NCBI GenBank assembly: GCA_019120275.1
Contig: DWVL01000078.1
Span: forward strand, 17,330 to 81,329
Direction of reading: 5' to 3'
Source: Candidatus Mediterraneibacter excrementavium
GTDB lineage: Bacteria; Bacillota; Clostridia; Lachnospirales; Lachnospiraceae
Length of the DNA stretch: 64,000 nt
Every line of letters starts with the position of its first letter. Position 1 is the stretch's first letter. A model generated the notes under the pieces. That model did not search any database and had not been told where the DNA came from. It saw only the letters and a program-made list of their open reading frames with translations. The position numbers and the translations under genes were made by a program. Shown here piece by piece: positions 51,590 to 61,095 of the stretch.

Positions 51590-54466
51590 ATGGAGAAGAA
51601 AAAAGAAAAAAACAGGAAGAAAATGAGCAACAAAGCATTTTCAATCATCTGCGGCGTGCCGCTTGCGGTCGTCCTGATCGCACTGACCATCGGAAATGCG
51701 GTCGCACTGCAGTATCAGACGATTATCACCCGTTCGCTTGGGCATGCGACCAGTGAGATCGTGAATTTTGACGAGAGCGGGGCAAGCGATTATTATGCCA
51801 GTGATTTCAGTTCGGAAGAAGAACTGAAGGCGCATGAGCAGGAACTGAGCCGTCAGCTTATGGCGGAAGGCATGGTTATGCTGAAGAATGATGACCATGC
51901 ACTGCCTCTGGCGTCAGGCGCGAAAGTCAGCTTGTTCTCCACCTCATCGGTGAACTTCCTGTACGGCGCGTCAGCAGGATCGTCAGGCGCGGTCGATACA
52001 TCGTCAGTGGAGTCGCTGAAGGATGTTTTTGAGACGGAAGGTTTTGAAGTCAATCCGACTCTGTGGGATTTCTATGCGGGAAGGGAGAATCAATTCCGCA
52101 ACGGACTGAATATCGAGGTGCCGGTGGCGGAGTATTCCCAGGAAGTGCTGGATTCCTTTGCGGGATATGGTGACGCGGCGGTAATCGTGCTCTCCAGGGG
52201 AGGCCAGGAAGCAATGGACATGGCGGAAGGATCGCTTGGTCTGACAGAAGACGAGGCGGCCATGATTGCGATGGTCAATGACAGTTTTGATAATATCGTG
52301 GTCCTGCTGAACACGGCAAACCCGATGGAACTCGGCTGGATGAATGATTATGCGAATATCAAAGCCTGCATCTGGGCCGGTTTCCCGGGACAGTTCGGCA
52401 TCACATCGATCCCGCAGATCCTGAACGGGACGGAGAATCCATCCGGGAAACTGGTGGATACCTACGCTTATTCATCCCTGAACTCCCCGGCTATGAGCAA
52501 TTTCGGATCCGGTATGATTGAGAACGGCGTGAATGACGTGTCGGCGAAAAACACGTATACAGTCTACGGTGAAAATATTTATGTGGGTTACCGGTATTAT
52601 GAGACAAGATACGAGGATGCGGTGCTCGGACAGGGAGGTGCTGACAGTACGGTCGGCTCTGCAGACGGGGCGCCATGGGATTACGGGAAAGAAGTGCAGT
52701 TCCCGTTCGGCCACGGCCTTAGCTACACGGATTTCTCTTATGATAATTTTGTATTTACAGATAACGGCGACGATACTTTCACAGTTTCAGTTGACGTGAC
52801 AAATACCGGGGACACTGCTGGAAAAGAGGTGGTGGAACTGTATTTCCAGTCTCCGTACACAGATTATGACAGGGAAAATCTTGTAGAGAAAGCATCTGTT
52901 GAACTGGTGGGATTTGAGAAGACAGAAGTCCTTGAACCGGGACAGACGGAGTCTGTTGAAATCATTGTTGATAAAGAAGAACTCCGGACCTATGACGCGT
53001 ATGGCGCAGGGACCTACATCGTGGACGCGGGAACATATTATTTCACAGTTGCAGAGGATGCGCATGCGGCAGTGAACAATATCCTGGCGGCAAAAGGTTA
53101 TACGGAAGCCGATGGAATGGATGCGGAGGGAGATGCCGCGTTTGTCGGACAGTACGTACAGGATACGCTGGATACAGAGACGTATTCGGTGGACAGCAGC
53201 ACGGGGACAGAGATTGTCAACCAGTTTGACAACGGTTCGATCTCCTATTATGATGAAACATATAAATACCTGACCAGAAGCGACTGGGAGGGGACCTGGC
53301 CGGTATTCTACGGCGAGGCGGATGAAGACGGCGACTACAGCATCACAGCCGGAGACGAACTGTACCATGACAGCCAGGATAACCTGTATGAACAGGATCC
53401 GGAAGCGCAGATGCCGGTGACGGATTCCGGCGAGGGCATCCGCCTGATCACCATGCGGGGGAAGGATTATGACGATCCGGCATGGGAGGATGTGCTTGAC
53501 TGTCTGACGGTCGAGGAGATGGCAGAGATGGTACGTCTTGGCGGTTGGCAGACAGCGGAGCTGACATCTGTATCCAAACCGAAATCCAATGACCAGGACG
53601 GACCGGCAGGCATCTCTGATACACTGATCGGAACGAATCTTGGATGCACCGGATATCCGATCGCAGTTGTGATCGCTTCCACATGGAATGTGGATCTGGC
53701 TGATGACTTCGGTAAATGTATCGGCGAAGACGGACTTTCCGCAAATGTCCACGGCTGGTACGCACCGGGCGGCGGTCTTCACCGGACGCCGTACGGCGGA
53801 AGAAACTTTGAATACTGGTCGGAAGACAGCTTCCTCTCAGGAAAGATCGTTGCTCCGGTTATTGCCGGCGCTCAGGACAAGGGTATGTATGCATATATGA
53901 AGCATCTTGTACTCAATGACCAGGAAGACCGCAGATACGGCATCGCCACATTTGTGACTGAGCAGGCACTCCGCGAGATCTACCTAGAACCGTTCGAGAA
54001 GGCAGTAAAAGAGGCGGACTGCCGCGGCATGATGGCGGCCTTCAACGGACTCGGCGGGATCTGGTGCGGGGCCAATAAAGCGCTGATCACCAATGTGCTG
54101 ACAGATGAGTGGGGTTTCCACGGCATTGTGGTCACGGACTATGCTTCCGCCAACGACGGATACATGTGGATCGACATGGGTCTACAGGCAGGCACTGACC
54201 TGTGGCTGAATTCGGATTCAACAGTATATCCGGTTGATACGGAGGATGCGACGCTTGTGAACCATCTGCGGGATTCCGCGCATGACATCCTTTACACGGT
54301 GGTCAACAGCGCGGCCATGAACGGGATGAGCGAGGATACCGAGATCCGCGAGGTGCTTCCGCTCTGGAAGATCTGGCTGATCTGCCTGGATGTGGCGGTC
54401 GTTCTGATCGAAGCGGGATGCATCTTCCTGATCCGCAGAAGATGCAAAAAGAATAAACAGAATTAA
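51590..54466 (+). CDS. GH3 beta-glucosidase-like protein, reversed domain order, two membrane anchors (second copy)
   Basis: 958-residue paralogue of the preceding GH3 enzyme. An N-terminal helix (about 17-39) and a C-terminal helix (about 930-950) flank an alpha/beta sandwich (LMAEGMVMLKNDDHALPL, FPFGHGLSYTDF), an FnIII-like domain and a C-terminal TIM barrel. The barrel has SNDQDGPAGI, KHLVLNDQEDRRYGI and the canonical nucleophile region GIVVTDYASAND. Likely a surface beta-glucosidase or related enzyme. The start at 51590 follows AAGGAG; the open frame upstream includes the repeat region and is not coding. The kinase gene follows 25 bases later. Confidence 0.85.
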   Translation: MEKKKEKNRKKMSNKAFSIICGVPLAVVLIALTIGNAVALQYQTIITRSLGHATSEIVNFDESGASDYYASDFSSEEELKAHEQELSRQLMAEGMVMLKNDDHALPLASGAKVSLFSTSSVNFLYGASAGSSGAVDTSSVESLKDVFETEGFEVNPTLWDFYAGRENQFRNGLNIEVPVAEYSQEVLDSFAGYGDAAVIVLSRGGQEAMDMAEGSLGLTEDEAAMIAMVNDSFDNIVVLLNTANPMELGWMNDYANIKACIWAGFPGQFGITSIPQILNGTENPSGKLVDTYAYSSLNSPAMSNFGSGMIENGVNDVSAKNTYTVYGENIYVGYRYYETRYEDAVLGQGGADSTVGSADGAPWDYGKEVQFPFGHGLSYTDFSYDNFVFTDNGDDTFTVSVDVTNTGDTAGKEVVELYFQSPYTDYDRENLVEKASVELVGFEKTEVLEPGQTESVEIIVDKEELRTYDAYGAGTYIVDAGTYYFTVAEDAHAAVNNILAAKGYTEADGMDAEGDAAFVGQYVQDTLDTETYSVDSSTGTEIVNQFDNGSISYYDETYKYLTRSDWEGTWPVFYGEADEDGDYSITAGDELYHDSQDNLYEQDPEAQMPVTDSGEGIRLITMRGKDYDDPAWEDVLDCLTVEEMAEMVRLGGWQTAELTSVSKPKSNDQDGPAGISDTLIGTNLGCTGYPIAVVIASTWNVDLADDFGKCIGEDGLSANVHGWYAPGGGLHRTPYGGRNFEYWSEDSFLSGKIVAPVIAGAQDKGMYAYMKHLVLNDQEDRRYGIATFVTEQALREIYLEPFEKAVKEADCRGMMAAFNGLGGIWCGANKALITNVLTDEWGFHGIVVTDYASANDGYMWIDMGLQAGTDLWLNSDSTVYPVDTEDATLVNHLRDSAHDILYTVVNSAAMNGMSEDTEIREVLPLWKIWLICLDVAVVLIEAGCIFLIRRRCKKNKQN

Positions 54467-54491
54467 ATAAGATAAAGGGGGGAGAGCCCGG

Positions 54492-55799
54492 ATGGCAGGA
54501 ATTATCAATTCAGCTGGATTCAGTTACGCTCTGGAACTGATCGTTGCAGCGCTTCTGTATATGTTTTTTCTGAAAAAGCGCAGCTGGTTTCCCGTCAGGC
54601 TGGCGCTCTCCTCTGTTGCTGTAACGATAGCGGCGCTCCTTCTGACGCCGCTGTTCGGCGGGATACAGTGGACGGCCCTTGTCGGCTTCCTGATCATTTT
54701 CATCCTGCTCATATTGCTGTGCCTGTGCTGCTGCCGGATCGCATTGCGGGAAGCTGTGCTCTGCGGCGCGTTTGCTTATCTCACCCAGCATTTCGCATCC
54801 GCACTCTACCTATTCCTTATCTATGAGGGGGTGGTGCCTGAGTGGGGCGGGATCCTGTACTGGCTGTCATACGGCCTGGCATATGCGGCCTGTACAGTTC
54901 TTTTTGCGGCCAACATCGCTTCGGACGGGCATTACAATGTAAGCGGTGCGCGCAGCGCGGCTCTTGTTATTCTCGTTGTCCTGGTGAGCCTGGTGCTCAG
55001 CTGGATCACCAAGTATTACGATACAGGGGACTCCCCGGCATTGTTCCGGGCGTGCCAGATTTATGCAATGGCTGTCTGCTTCTTTATGCTCTGGATGGAG
55101 ATGACGGCGGAGCATGATGTCCGGACGGCGGAACGGCTCAGGGATGTGGAGGCGATCTGGGAAAAACGGAGAGCCCAGTACGAGATGTCGCGTGAAAATA
55201 TCGACATGATCAACCGCAAATGCCATGACCTGAAGCATCAGATCGCGGCACTGGCGGATATGCGGACCGATTCCGGAAGGAAGGATTCTTTCATACGGGA
55301 GATCCAGGATATGGTCGATGTATATGACAGCAGTGTCGATACGGGCAGCGAGGCGCTGGATACGATCCTGATGGAGAAAGGACTGTACTGTCACCTGCAC
55401 CATATCCGGTGGAACTGCATTGCACAGAAAGATGTGCTGGATTTTATGGATGCCATCGATCTGTACACCATGATGGGGAATGCGCTTGATAATGCGGCTG
55501 AAGGCACGGAAAAAATAAAAGATGAGTCAGACAGGAATATATCTGTACAGATCTGGCGGCAAGGCGGGTTTGCCGTGATGCAGGTCGAAAATTCTTACGC
55601 CGGGGATCTGGAATTCAGGGAAGGACTGCCGGTTACGACCAAAGGAGATAAAACAGATCACGGATATGGCTTGCGGAGCATCTGTGATATCGCGGAGAAA
55701 TACAGGGGAACGATGACGGTAAAAGCAGAAGACGGATTCTTTATTCTGTCTGTCGTCTGTCCGGCAGAGTTTTCCGAAGCAGAAGAAACGGGGATTTAG
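54492..55799 (+). CDS. GHKL-domain sensor histidine kinase (AgrC-like), second system
   Basis: 435-residue membrane sensor with about six helices to residue 205, then the DHp-like region MINRKCHDLKHQIAAL. The GHKL ATPase region has GNALDNAAEGTEK and DHGYGLRSICDIAEKYRG. Domain layout matches the kinase at 28191-29543, with a separate sequence. The gene lies 25 bases after the second GH3 gene and one base before its LytTR regulator, so enzyme and sensor share a transcript, implying autoregulated control of the GH3 module. Ligand unknown. Confidence 0.88.
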   Translation: MAGIINSAGFSYALELIVAALLYMFFLKKRSWFPVRLALSSVAVTIAALLLTPLFGGIQWTALVGFLIIFILLILLCLCCCRIALREAVLCGAFAYLTQHFASALYLFLIYEGVVPEWGGILYWLSYGLAYAACTVLFAANIASDGHYNVSGARSAALVILVVLVSLVLSWITKYYDTGDSPALFRACQIYAMAVCFFMLWMEMTAEHDVRTAERLRDVEAIWEKRRAQYEMSRENIDMINRKCHDLKHQIAALADMRTDSGRKDSFIREIQDMVDVYDSSVDTGSEALDTILMEKGLYCHLHHIRWNCIAQKDVLDFMDAIDLYTMMGNALDNAAEGTEKIKDESDRNISVQIWRQGGFAVMQVENSYAGDLEFREGLPVTTKGDKTDHGYGLRSICDIAEKYRGTMTVKAEDGFFILSVVCPAEFSEAEETGI

Positions 55800-55800
55800 G

Positions 55801-56502
55801 ATGCGGAATATTGCGATCGTAGAAGACAATGCGGCGGACAGGGAGCGTCTTGCCGGATACCTTCAGAAATACCAGGAGCGGACAGGCGAGGTGTTTGAGA
55901 TCTGGCAGACCTCGGACGGAGATCAGTTTAAAGAAGAGTACAGTCCGAGGTATGATATTATATTTCTGGATATCGAGATGCCGGGAACAGACGGGATCCA
56001 CACAGCAGAGTTTGTGCACGGAAAAGATCCGGATGCGGTGATCGCGTTTATCACGCACGCGGCGCAGTATGCGGTGCACGGATACAGGCTGGGCGCGGTG
56101 GATTATATTATGAAGCCGCTGAAATATGAAATGTTTGAACACCGGATGACCAGGATCCTGCGGCGGGTGGAGAAGCGCAAAGCGAAATCAGTCCTGCTCA
56201 GGACTGCAGACGGGACATACCGGGTGGCGGTTTCGGATATCCTGTATATTGAAGTGACCGGGCACCATCTGCATTACCATGCTAACGGAACAGTGATCAC
56301 GGTAAAAGGGACGATGAAAGATGCGGAGAAGGAACTGGCGGATCACGGTTTTGCCAAATCTTCCAACAGTTTCCTTGTCAATCTCCGGTATGTCCGGGAG
56401 ATGAGGAAGGATGCGATCCTTGTCGGAAGCGTCGAAGTGCCTGTGAGCAAAGGAAAGCGGAAAGAATTTCTCTCCGCTTTTGCCTCATATATTGTGCCGT
56501 AG
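55801..56502 (+). CDS. LytTR family response regulator, second system
   Basis: 233-residue regulator: receiver with Glu8/Asp9, phospho-acceptor Asp57 (FLDIEMPGTDG) and Lys in YIMKPLKY. The C-terminal LytTR domain (about 130-230) has ILYIEVTGHHLHYHAN and FAKSSNSFLVNLRYVREM. It starts one base after the kinase stop codon. It ends 15 bases before the convergent GH5 gene with no room for a long terminator. It is expected to bind repeats upstream of the GH3 genes. Confidence 0.9.
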   Translation: MRNIAIVEDNAADRERLAGYLQKYQERTGEVFEIWQTSDGDQFKEEYSPRYDIIFLDIEMPGTDGIHTAEFVHGKDPDAVIAFITHAAQYAVHGYRLGAVDYIMKPLKYEMFEHRMTRILRRVEKRKAKSVLLRTADGTYRVAVSDILYIEVTGHHLHYHANGTVITVKGTMKDAEKELADHGFAKSSNSFLVNLRYVREMRKDAILVGSVEVPVSKGKRKEFLSAFASYIVP

Positions 56503-56517
56503 ACAGTCGATGTACTG

Positions 56518-57630
56518 TTATTTTCCGATCCAGTGGTTTTTCCAGCAGCGGCTCAAGTCCCATCCGTTCTTCCACACTTCATCGAGGGGTACGGATCTGT
56601 CACGCAGGAGCTGATAATTCCAGTAGATCTGTCCGGCGCTCTTATTCCAGAATTTGAACTGCATATCGTACACCTGCCGGAAGATCTTCCGGCATTCCTT
56701 TTCCTTCCCGGGTGCTCCGAACAGGTCCTGAGCCTTCCGGTTGGCGATGCACCACTCGCCGACGACCACCGGCGTACAGCGGGCAGCCCGGTTCAGGAGC
56801 CATCCGTTGAATGCGGTGTACAGCCGGTAGATCCACATGGATTTAAATGGGATGAAATTCTCCATCGCAAAAATGTAAATGTGGGTGTCCAGCATGACAT
56901 TTTCCATATGTTCTCTTTGAAAGAAATTCCCCCAGCGTCCCAGGCGGAAGCCGTCGTGGAAGACGATCACTTTGCTTTTATCCAGATGCCGGCGCAGTAT
57001 GCAGTAAGCTTTTTTGTAGAACGGTTTCAGGAATCGCATGGGAACATACCCGGAACCTTCCGCTTCTTTTTTATCTCTTGCCTTTCCGGTGGATGGAGCG
57101 GTCATATAAACGCTGAAGCTGATCGGTTCATTGAGGACTTCGATGCCGAAGAGCGCCGGATGCGGGGCGTACCGCTCTGCCAGACGCTCCAGCACAGACA
57201 GCGCGAATTCGACTTCTTTTTTATCTGTGCACCACTTGCACACGCCGGTGATGCCGCCGTTATCGTATCCGTTCTGGCTCCCGGGAACGGTGTGCAGGTC
57301 GATCAGGACTTTCAGTCCGTATTTCCCGGCCCATTCAAAAGCCTTGTCCAGGTATTCAATACATCCTGTAAAAGGCGGACGGTCGCCGAAGATAAAGTAA
57401 GGAACCGGGATCCGCACCAGATTCAGCCCGTGTGATGCGATGTCCTGAAAATCTTTTTCCGTCACGTAGGTATCCCGATGCTTTTTCATACGTGCGGCAA
57501 GTTCTTTCGGCGGCAGGAGCCTTGCGAGCCATACTTCGTCCTCTGCGTCCGTGCCTTCAAAGATCAGGTCTGACATCCATTTCTCAAGTACCAGCCAGTT
57601 TCCCAGATTTGTTCCATTGATCTTTTCCAT
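56518..57630 (-). CDS. GH5 family glycoside hydrolase (exo-glucanase-like)
   Basis: 370-residue predicted cytosolic TIM-barrel enzyme. The N-terminal INGTNLGNWLVLEKWM resembles the yeast exo-1,3-glucanase branch of GH5. The acid/base Glu is in IEVLNEP, the nucleophile Glu in VVGEWCI. LVRIPVPYF and DLHTVPGSQNG are typical barrel strands. No signal peptide. It stands 18 bases downstream of the GH42 gene on the same strand, so they share a transcript opposite the AraC gene. Beta-glucosidase or beta-glucanase activity on imported oligosaccharides is inferred. Confidence 0.82.
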   Translation of the reverse strand: MEKINGTNLGNWLVLEKWMSDLIFEGTDAEDEVWLARLLPPKELAARMKKHRDTYVTEKDFQDIASHGLNLVRIPVPYFIFGDRPPFTGCIEYLDKAFEWAGKYGLKVLIDLHTVPGSQNGYDNGGITGVCKWCTDKKEVEFALSVLERLAERYAPHPALFGIEVLNEPISFSVYMTAPSTGKARDKKEAEGSGYVPMRFLKPFYKKAYCILRRHLDKSKVIVFHDGFRLGRWGNFFQREHMENVMLDTHIYIFAMENFIPFKSMWIYRLYTAFNGWLLNRAARCTPVVVGEWCIANRKAQDLFGAPGKEKECRKIFRQVYDMQFKFWNKSAGQIYWNYQLLRDRSVPLDEVWKNGWDLSRCWKNHWIGK

Positions 57631-57648
57631 GGTATTTCGCCCCTTCCC

Positions 57649-59673
57649 TTAAAATGTGTGCGGGTTTTCAATCTCGATCAGGATCTTCAGATCCCAGTCA
57701 CTGATGCTGAGTGTATCCCCTTTTTGAAACCGGTCTCCGGTAAGCAGGTCTTCCGCCAGATCCCAGGGGCAGGAGAGTTTTTTTGTTTCTTCGCTGTAGT
57801 TCATTACATAATGAAGGTTTTCCTCTTTTGTGTTGCGGCCGCTCCGGACGGTCACCGGCCACCGGTACTCATCCGGGAACAGGGTGATCCCGGCATCTTC
57901 AGCCGCCCGGCTGAAGATCTTTTTGAGGATTTCTTTCTCTGTATAGCAGCCGATGTAATAAGCTGCCCCATTGCCATAAGTATTGCGGGTAATCCCGGCG
58001 TAGCTTCCCCAGTATCTGTGTTCATAGTCCGCCAGGCTTTCTGCGACTTCCGGCTTCAGCAGTTCTGCGAAATATTTTATGTCCGATCCCATGATCCGCG
58101 CCCGACCGGGTTCTGTAAACTGATTGTAACTCATGCCGAAGCATCTGTGCAGGCGGTGGGGGTGGGTGTCCGCATAGACGGTGGAATATTCGTCCGCTAC
58201 AAAAGATTTGAAGGAACTTACCAGGACGCCGCCGTTTTTCACAAAGCTTTCCAGTTCTTCCAGCAGGTCTTCCGACGCGCAGTACAGGGCCGGCGTTACG
58301 ATCATGTCGTACCGATCTGTTTCCAGGCCGTTCACGTCCACGACATCACACTCGATGTTCATTTCATACAGGCTGTCGTACATCCATCGCACCACATCGT
58401 TGTAGCTCAGATCCCGGTCGATGGGGAACCACTTAAAGGAAGTCATGGAGACATTGTCGATGAGCAGGGCGGTCCGGTTGTTTTTCTTCAGCCCTGCGAG
58501 ACGGCTTCCAAACCGCTTCCACTCTTTCCCGATCCGGCAGGCCTCGAGATAGGTCGGATTTTCCGCCAGGTCATGGCTTAACAGGCCCTTCCAGTAGGTC
58601 TCGAAGCTGTTGTGGATGGAATGCCAGTTCCAGTAGGAAATCCCGTCCGCGCCGCTGGCCAGATGGCTGTAAGCCTGCAGGCGCAGCTGCCCCGGGTAGG
58701 GCGTCCAGTATTTAAAAGCCTGGGCCTGGCACTCCAGCACCAGATAGTTTTCCTGCTTCAGGCTGCGGATGGAGTCGCCGCCGAAAGCAATCTCCGCTCC
58801 GGTCAGGTCGTCCTGGGTCGGGTGGTAGATATCTGTCCCCAGCCGGGTCAGGCATCCTGCCGCCTCATAGTGGTTGATATCCGGCTGTACGCCGTAGGAA
58901 TAGCCGTCCTGCGCGATGTCCGCGCCGAACTTCTTCCATTCAAAGTCCAGATTATGGGTGATGAACTGTCCATCCCGTATATATTCCCTGACAATATCCG
59001 CCTGCCATGCCAGATAGTCGGAGGCCGTCCTGCGCTGAAATTTCTCAAACTCGCCGGCCAGACCGCCGTTGATGCAGCCGGAGATATCCGGGAAATCTTC
59101 CCATTTCCGGATGGAATTGCTCCAGTAGGGCAGGCAGAACGTCCGGTTCAGTTTATCGGGCGTCCCGAATTTTTCTTTCAGATATTCCAGAAACTGCCGC
59201 TGGATCTCCTTTCCTCGGTTATCATAGTGCTTGGTTTCATTATCGATCTGGAAGCCGGTCACTTTTGGATGCGGTGCGGTGTGGCTTATAAGCTCCCGGA
59301 CCACACGCTCCGCATGGAAGCGGAAGGTGGGATTGAGCAGGTCGAAGATCTGGCGGTGCCCGTATTTCTCCTGGCCGCGTGCGTTTGTGACTATGATCTC
59401 AGGATCTTTTTTTGCAAGCCAGGACGGGATGGCATAGGTCGGCGTGCCCACGATTACATCCATGTCCTCCTCCTGCGCTTTTTCAAGGATCCGGTCAATA
59501 TAACTGAAGTCGAAGACTCCGTCCTCCGGCTCCAGTGTGCTCCAGGTGGATTCGGCCACGCGGATCGTGTTGATCCCGGCTTTTTTCATCATGGCGAAGT
59601 CCTGGTCCATCCTGTCGTAAGGCATATATTCCGGATAATATGCCGCTCCGAACATCAGCTTTTCATTTTTCAT
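57649..59673 (-). CDS. GH42 beta-galactosidase
   Basis: 674-residue enzyme with FGAAYYPEYMPYDRMDQDFAM at the start, the acid/base in GFQIDNETKHY and the nucleophile Glu in YLVLECQAQAF. SGADGISYWNWHSIHNSFETYWKG is a typical GH42 barrel end, followed by the trimerisation domain and a C-terminal beta domain. It is cytosolic, hydrolysing beta-galactosides. ATG 59673 is chosen over 59700 because AAGGAG stands nine bases upstream. It heads the GH42-GH5 transcript, divergent from an AraC-type regulator that probably controls it. Confidence 0.92.
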   Translation of the reverse strand: MKNEKLMFGAAYYPEYMPYDRMDQDFAMMKKAGINTIRVAESTWSTLEPEDGVFDFSYIDRILEKAQEEDMDVIVGTPTYAIPSWLAKKDPEIIVTNARGQEKYGHRQIFDLLNPTFRFHAERVVRELISHTAPHPKVTGFQIDNETKHYDNRGKEIQRQFLEYLKEKFGTPDKLNRTFCLPYWSNSIRKWEDFPDISGCINGGLAGEFEKFQRRTASDYLAWQADIVREYIRDGQFITHNLDFEWKKFGADIAQDGYSYGVQPDINHYEAAGCLTRLGTDIYHPTQDDLTGAEIAFGGDSIRSLKQENYLVLECQAQAFKYWTPYPGQLRLQAYSHLASGADGISYWNWHSIHNSFETYWKGLLSHDLAENPTYLEACRIGKEWKRFGSRLAGLKKNNRTALLIDNVSMTSFKWFPIDRDLSYNDVVRWMYDSLYEMNIECDVVDVNGLETDRYDMIVTPALYCASEDLLEELESFVKNGGVLVSSFKSFVADEYSTVYADTHPHRLHRCFGMSYNQFTEPGRARIMGSDIKYFAELLKPEVAESLADYEHRYWGSYAGITRNTYGNGAAYYIGCYTEKEILKKIFSRAAEDAGITLFPDEYRWPVTVRSGRNTKEENLHYVMNYSEETKKLSCPWDLAEDLLTGDRFQKGDTLSISDWDLKILIEIENPHTF

Positions 59674-59756
59674 ATCTGCTATCTCCTTGCTGTTCTGCAT
59701 ATGGTCATATGCTGGATCTGAATTACTAATATCTTAATAGCAGGGGAATGCATTTT

Positions 59757-59783
59757 ATATCATGTTTCTTTGATTTGTGATAT
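59757..59783. promoter_or_regulatory. Inverted repeat in the GH42 / AraC divergent region
   Basis: ATATCA (59757-59762) and TGATAT (59778-59783) are arranged as an inverted repeat with 21-base periodicity. They overlap the -35 box of the AraC gene. Candidate site for the AraC-type regulator. Confidence 0.3.
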
Positions 59784-59803
59784 TATTCTCTGAAAAATAT
59801 GTT
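59775..59803 (+). promoter_or_regulatory. Probable promoter of the AraC-type gene
   Basis: TTGTGA (59775-59780) and TATGTT (59798-59803) are separated by 17 bases, about 35 bases upstream of the GTG start codon. Confidence 0.45.
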
Positions 59804-59837
59804 ATCATAAATGACAGAAGAAGCGGGAGGTGATCAT

Positions 59838-60665
59838 GTGAATGACGGCCGTCAGATGCATTATATAGACGAAGAACTGGAGCGGGACCACGCAGAATAC
59901 ATATTTGAGAAACAGGAGCTGGGAACGCTCCACAATCCATATGACCAGGAAATACGCGAATTTACAAGTATAGAAAACGGCGATATCGAAACGCTCAGAA
60001 AAAGCCTGGAAGAGAATTATACGGGAGAAGTCGGCATGCTTGCGGCGGATCCCCTGCGGAATGCGAAAAATCGGGGGATCGTGGTCATCACTCTTGCAAG
60101 CCGCGCGGCCATCCGGGGAGGGGTTCTTCCGGAGACTGCGTTCTCTCTGTCGGATACATTTATACAGCGGATCGAACTCTGCCGGGATGTGGAGTCGGTT
60201 ATGAAGCTTTTTCATGCAGCGGAGTATGAGTATGCCCGCATGGTGCGGGAAATCCGCGGCGGGAATGCGGGAAAGGACGCACCGCCGTCTGCAAATGACG
60301 GAGAGAAACTCTCAGACCATTATCTGGACCGGTGTAAGACATACATCTTCGCCCATCTGCATGAAAAAATATCGGTCGGCGAGATGGCGCGGGCGATCGG
60401 ACTGAATGCGAATTATCTGTCTGATCTGTTCCGCCGCTGCGCAGGGATCACGCTTACGGGATATATCCAGAATGAAAAGATCCGGCTGGCGAAAAACCTG
60501 CTGATCTATTCTGATTACAGCTACGGGGAGATCGCCGCTTATCTCGGGTATTCGTCGCAGAGCCATCTCGGAAGGCAGTTTAAATGCCGGACCGGCATGA
60601 CGATGCGGCAGTACCGTCTGCGGTATGGCAGGAAGTTCGACCTGGCGGGAGACGGCAAATACTGA
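59838..60665 (+). CDS. AraC family transcriptional regulator
   Basis: 275-residue one-component regulator. The N-terminal 165 residues are an unassigned sensing domain (YIDEELERDHAEYIFEKQEL, VVITLASRAAIRGGV) like that of regulators beside clostridial beta-galactosidase genes. The C-terminal 100 residues carry two helix-turn-helix units (ISVGEMARAIGLNANYLSDLF, GEIAAYLGYSSQSHLGRQF). GTG 59838 is chosen because GGGAGG stands seven bases upstream; ATG 59811 is the alternative. Divergent from GH42-GH5, which it probably activates in response to a sugar. Confidence 0.82.
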   Translation: MNDGRQMHYIDEELERDHAEYIFEKQELGTLHNPYDQEIREFTSIENGDIETLRKSLEENYTGEVGMLAADPLRNAKNRGIVVITLASRAAIRGGVLPETAFSLSDTFIQRIELCRDVESVMKLFHAAEYEYARMVREIRGGNAGKDAPPSANDGEKLSDHYLDRCKTYIFAHLHEKISVGEMARAIGLNANYLSDLFRRCAGITLTGYIQNEKIRLAKNLLIYSDYSYGEIAAYLGYSSQSHLGRQFKCRTGMTMRQYRLRYGRKFDLAGDGKY

Positions 60666-60758
60666 TTGAACAGAACGCGGGGAAGCATTATAATAGATGA
60701 AGATATGGAATAGAGAAGGAATGGATGCGACAAAAAAGATCCGGAAGAGAGGTTGTCT

Positions 60759-61031
60759 ATGTCTGAAGTGAGAAAACATATCGTGTTCCACGGCAGGGTG
60801 CAGGGCGTGGGGTTCCGCTACACGGCGAAATACGCGGCTTCATCCCTGGAACTTACCGGATGGGCGAGAAATGAATATGACGGTACAGTCACCATGGAAG
60901 TGCAGGGGCGCGAGCCTATGATCAATAAGCTGCTCATGCGGCTTAATCATGACCGCTTCATTTCTATTGAGTGGATGGATGCGAAAGAGATCCCGCTCCG
61001 GGATGATGAACACGGATTTACAGTAAGGTGA
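60759..61031 (+). CDS. acyP: Acylphosphatase
   Basis: 90-residue small enzyme hydrolysing acyl phosphates. The active-site loop reads GRVQGVGFRYTA with the phosphate-binding Arg, and the catalytic Asn is in GWARNEYDGTV. ATG 60759 follows GAGAGG at a good distance. It begins a return to housekeeping genes and stands 64 bases before proC. Confidence 0.93.
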   Translation: MSEVRKHIVFHGRVQGVGFRYTAKYAASSLELTGWARNEYDGTVTMEVQGREPMINKLLMRLNHDRFISIEWMDAKEIPLRDDEHGFTVR

Positions 61032-61095
61032 CCTGCACATGCACTCCGGGATTTTCCGGGAAAAGTATAAACATCAGAAAAGGAGAGAATATAAA

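Noticed and set aside
15287..60665. Bacteroidetes-style PUL with SusC/SusD
   Set aside because: No TonB-type porin or SusD-like protein; transport is by a GPH symporter and an ABC-type binding protein, as in Gram-positive bacteria.
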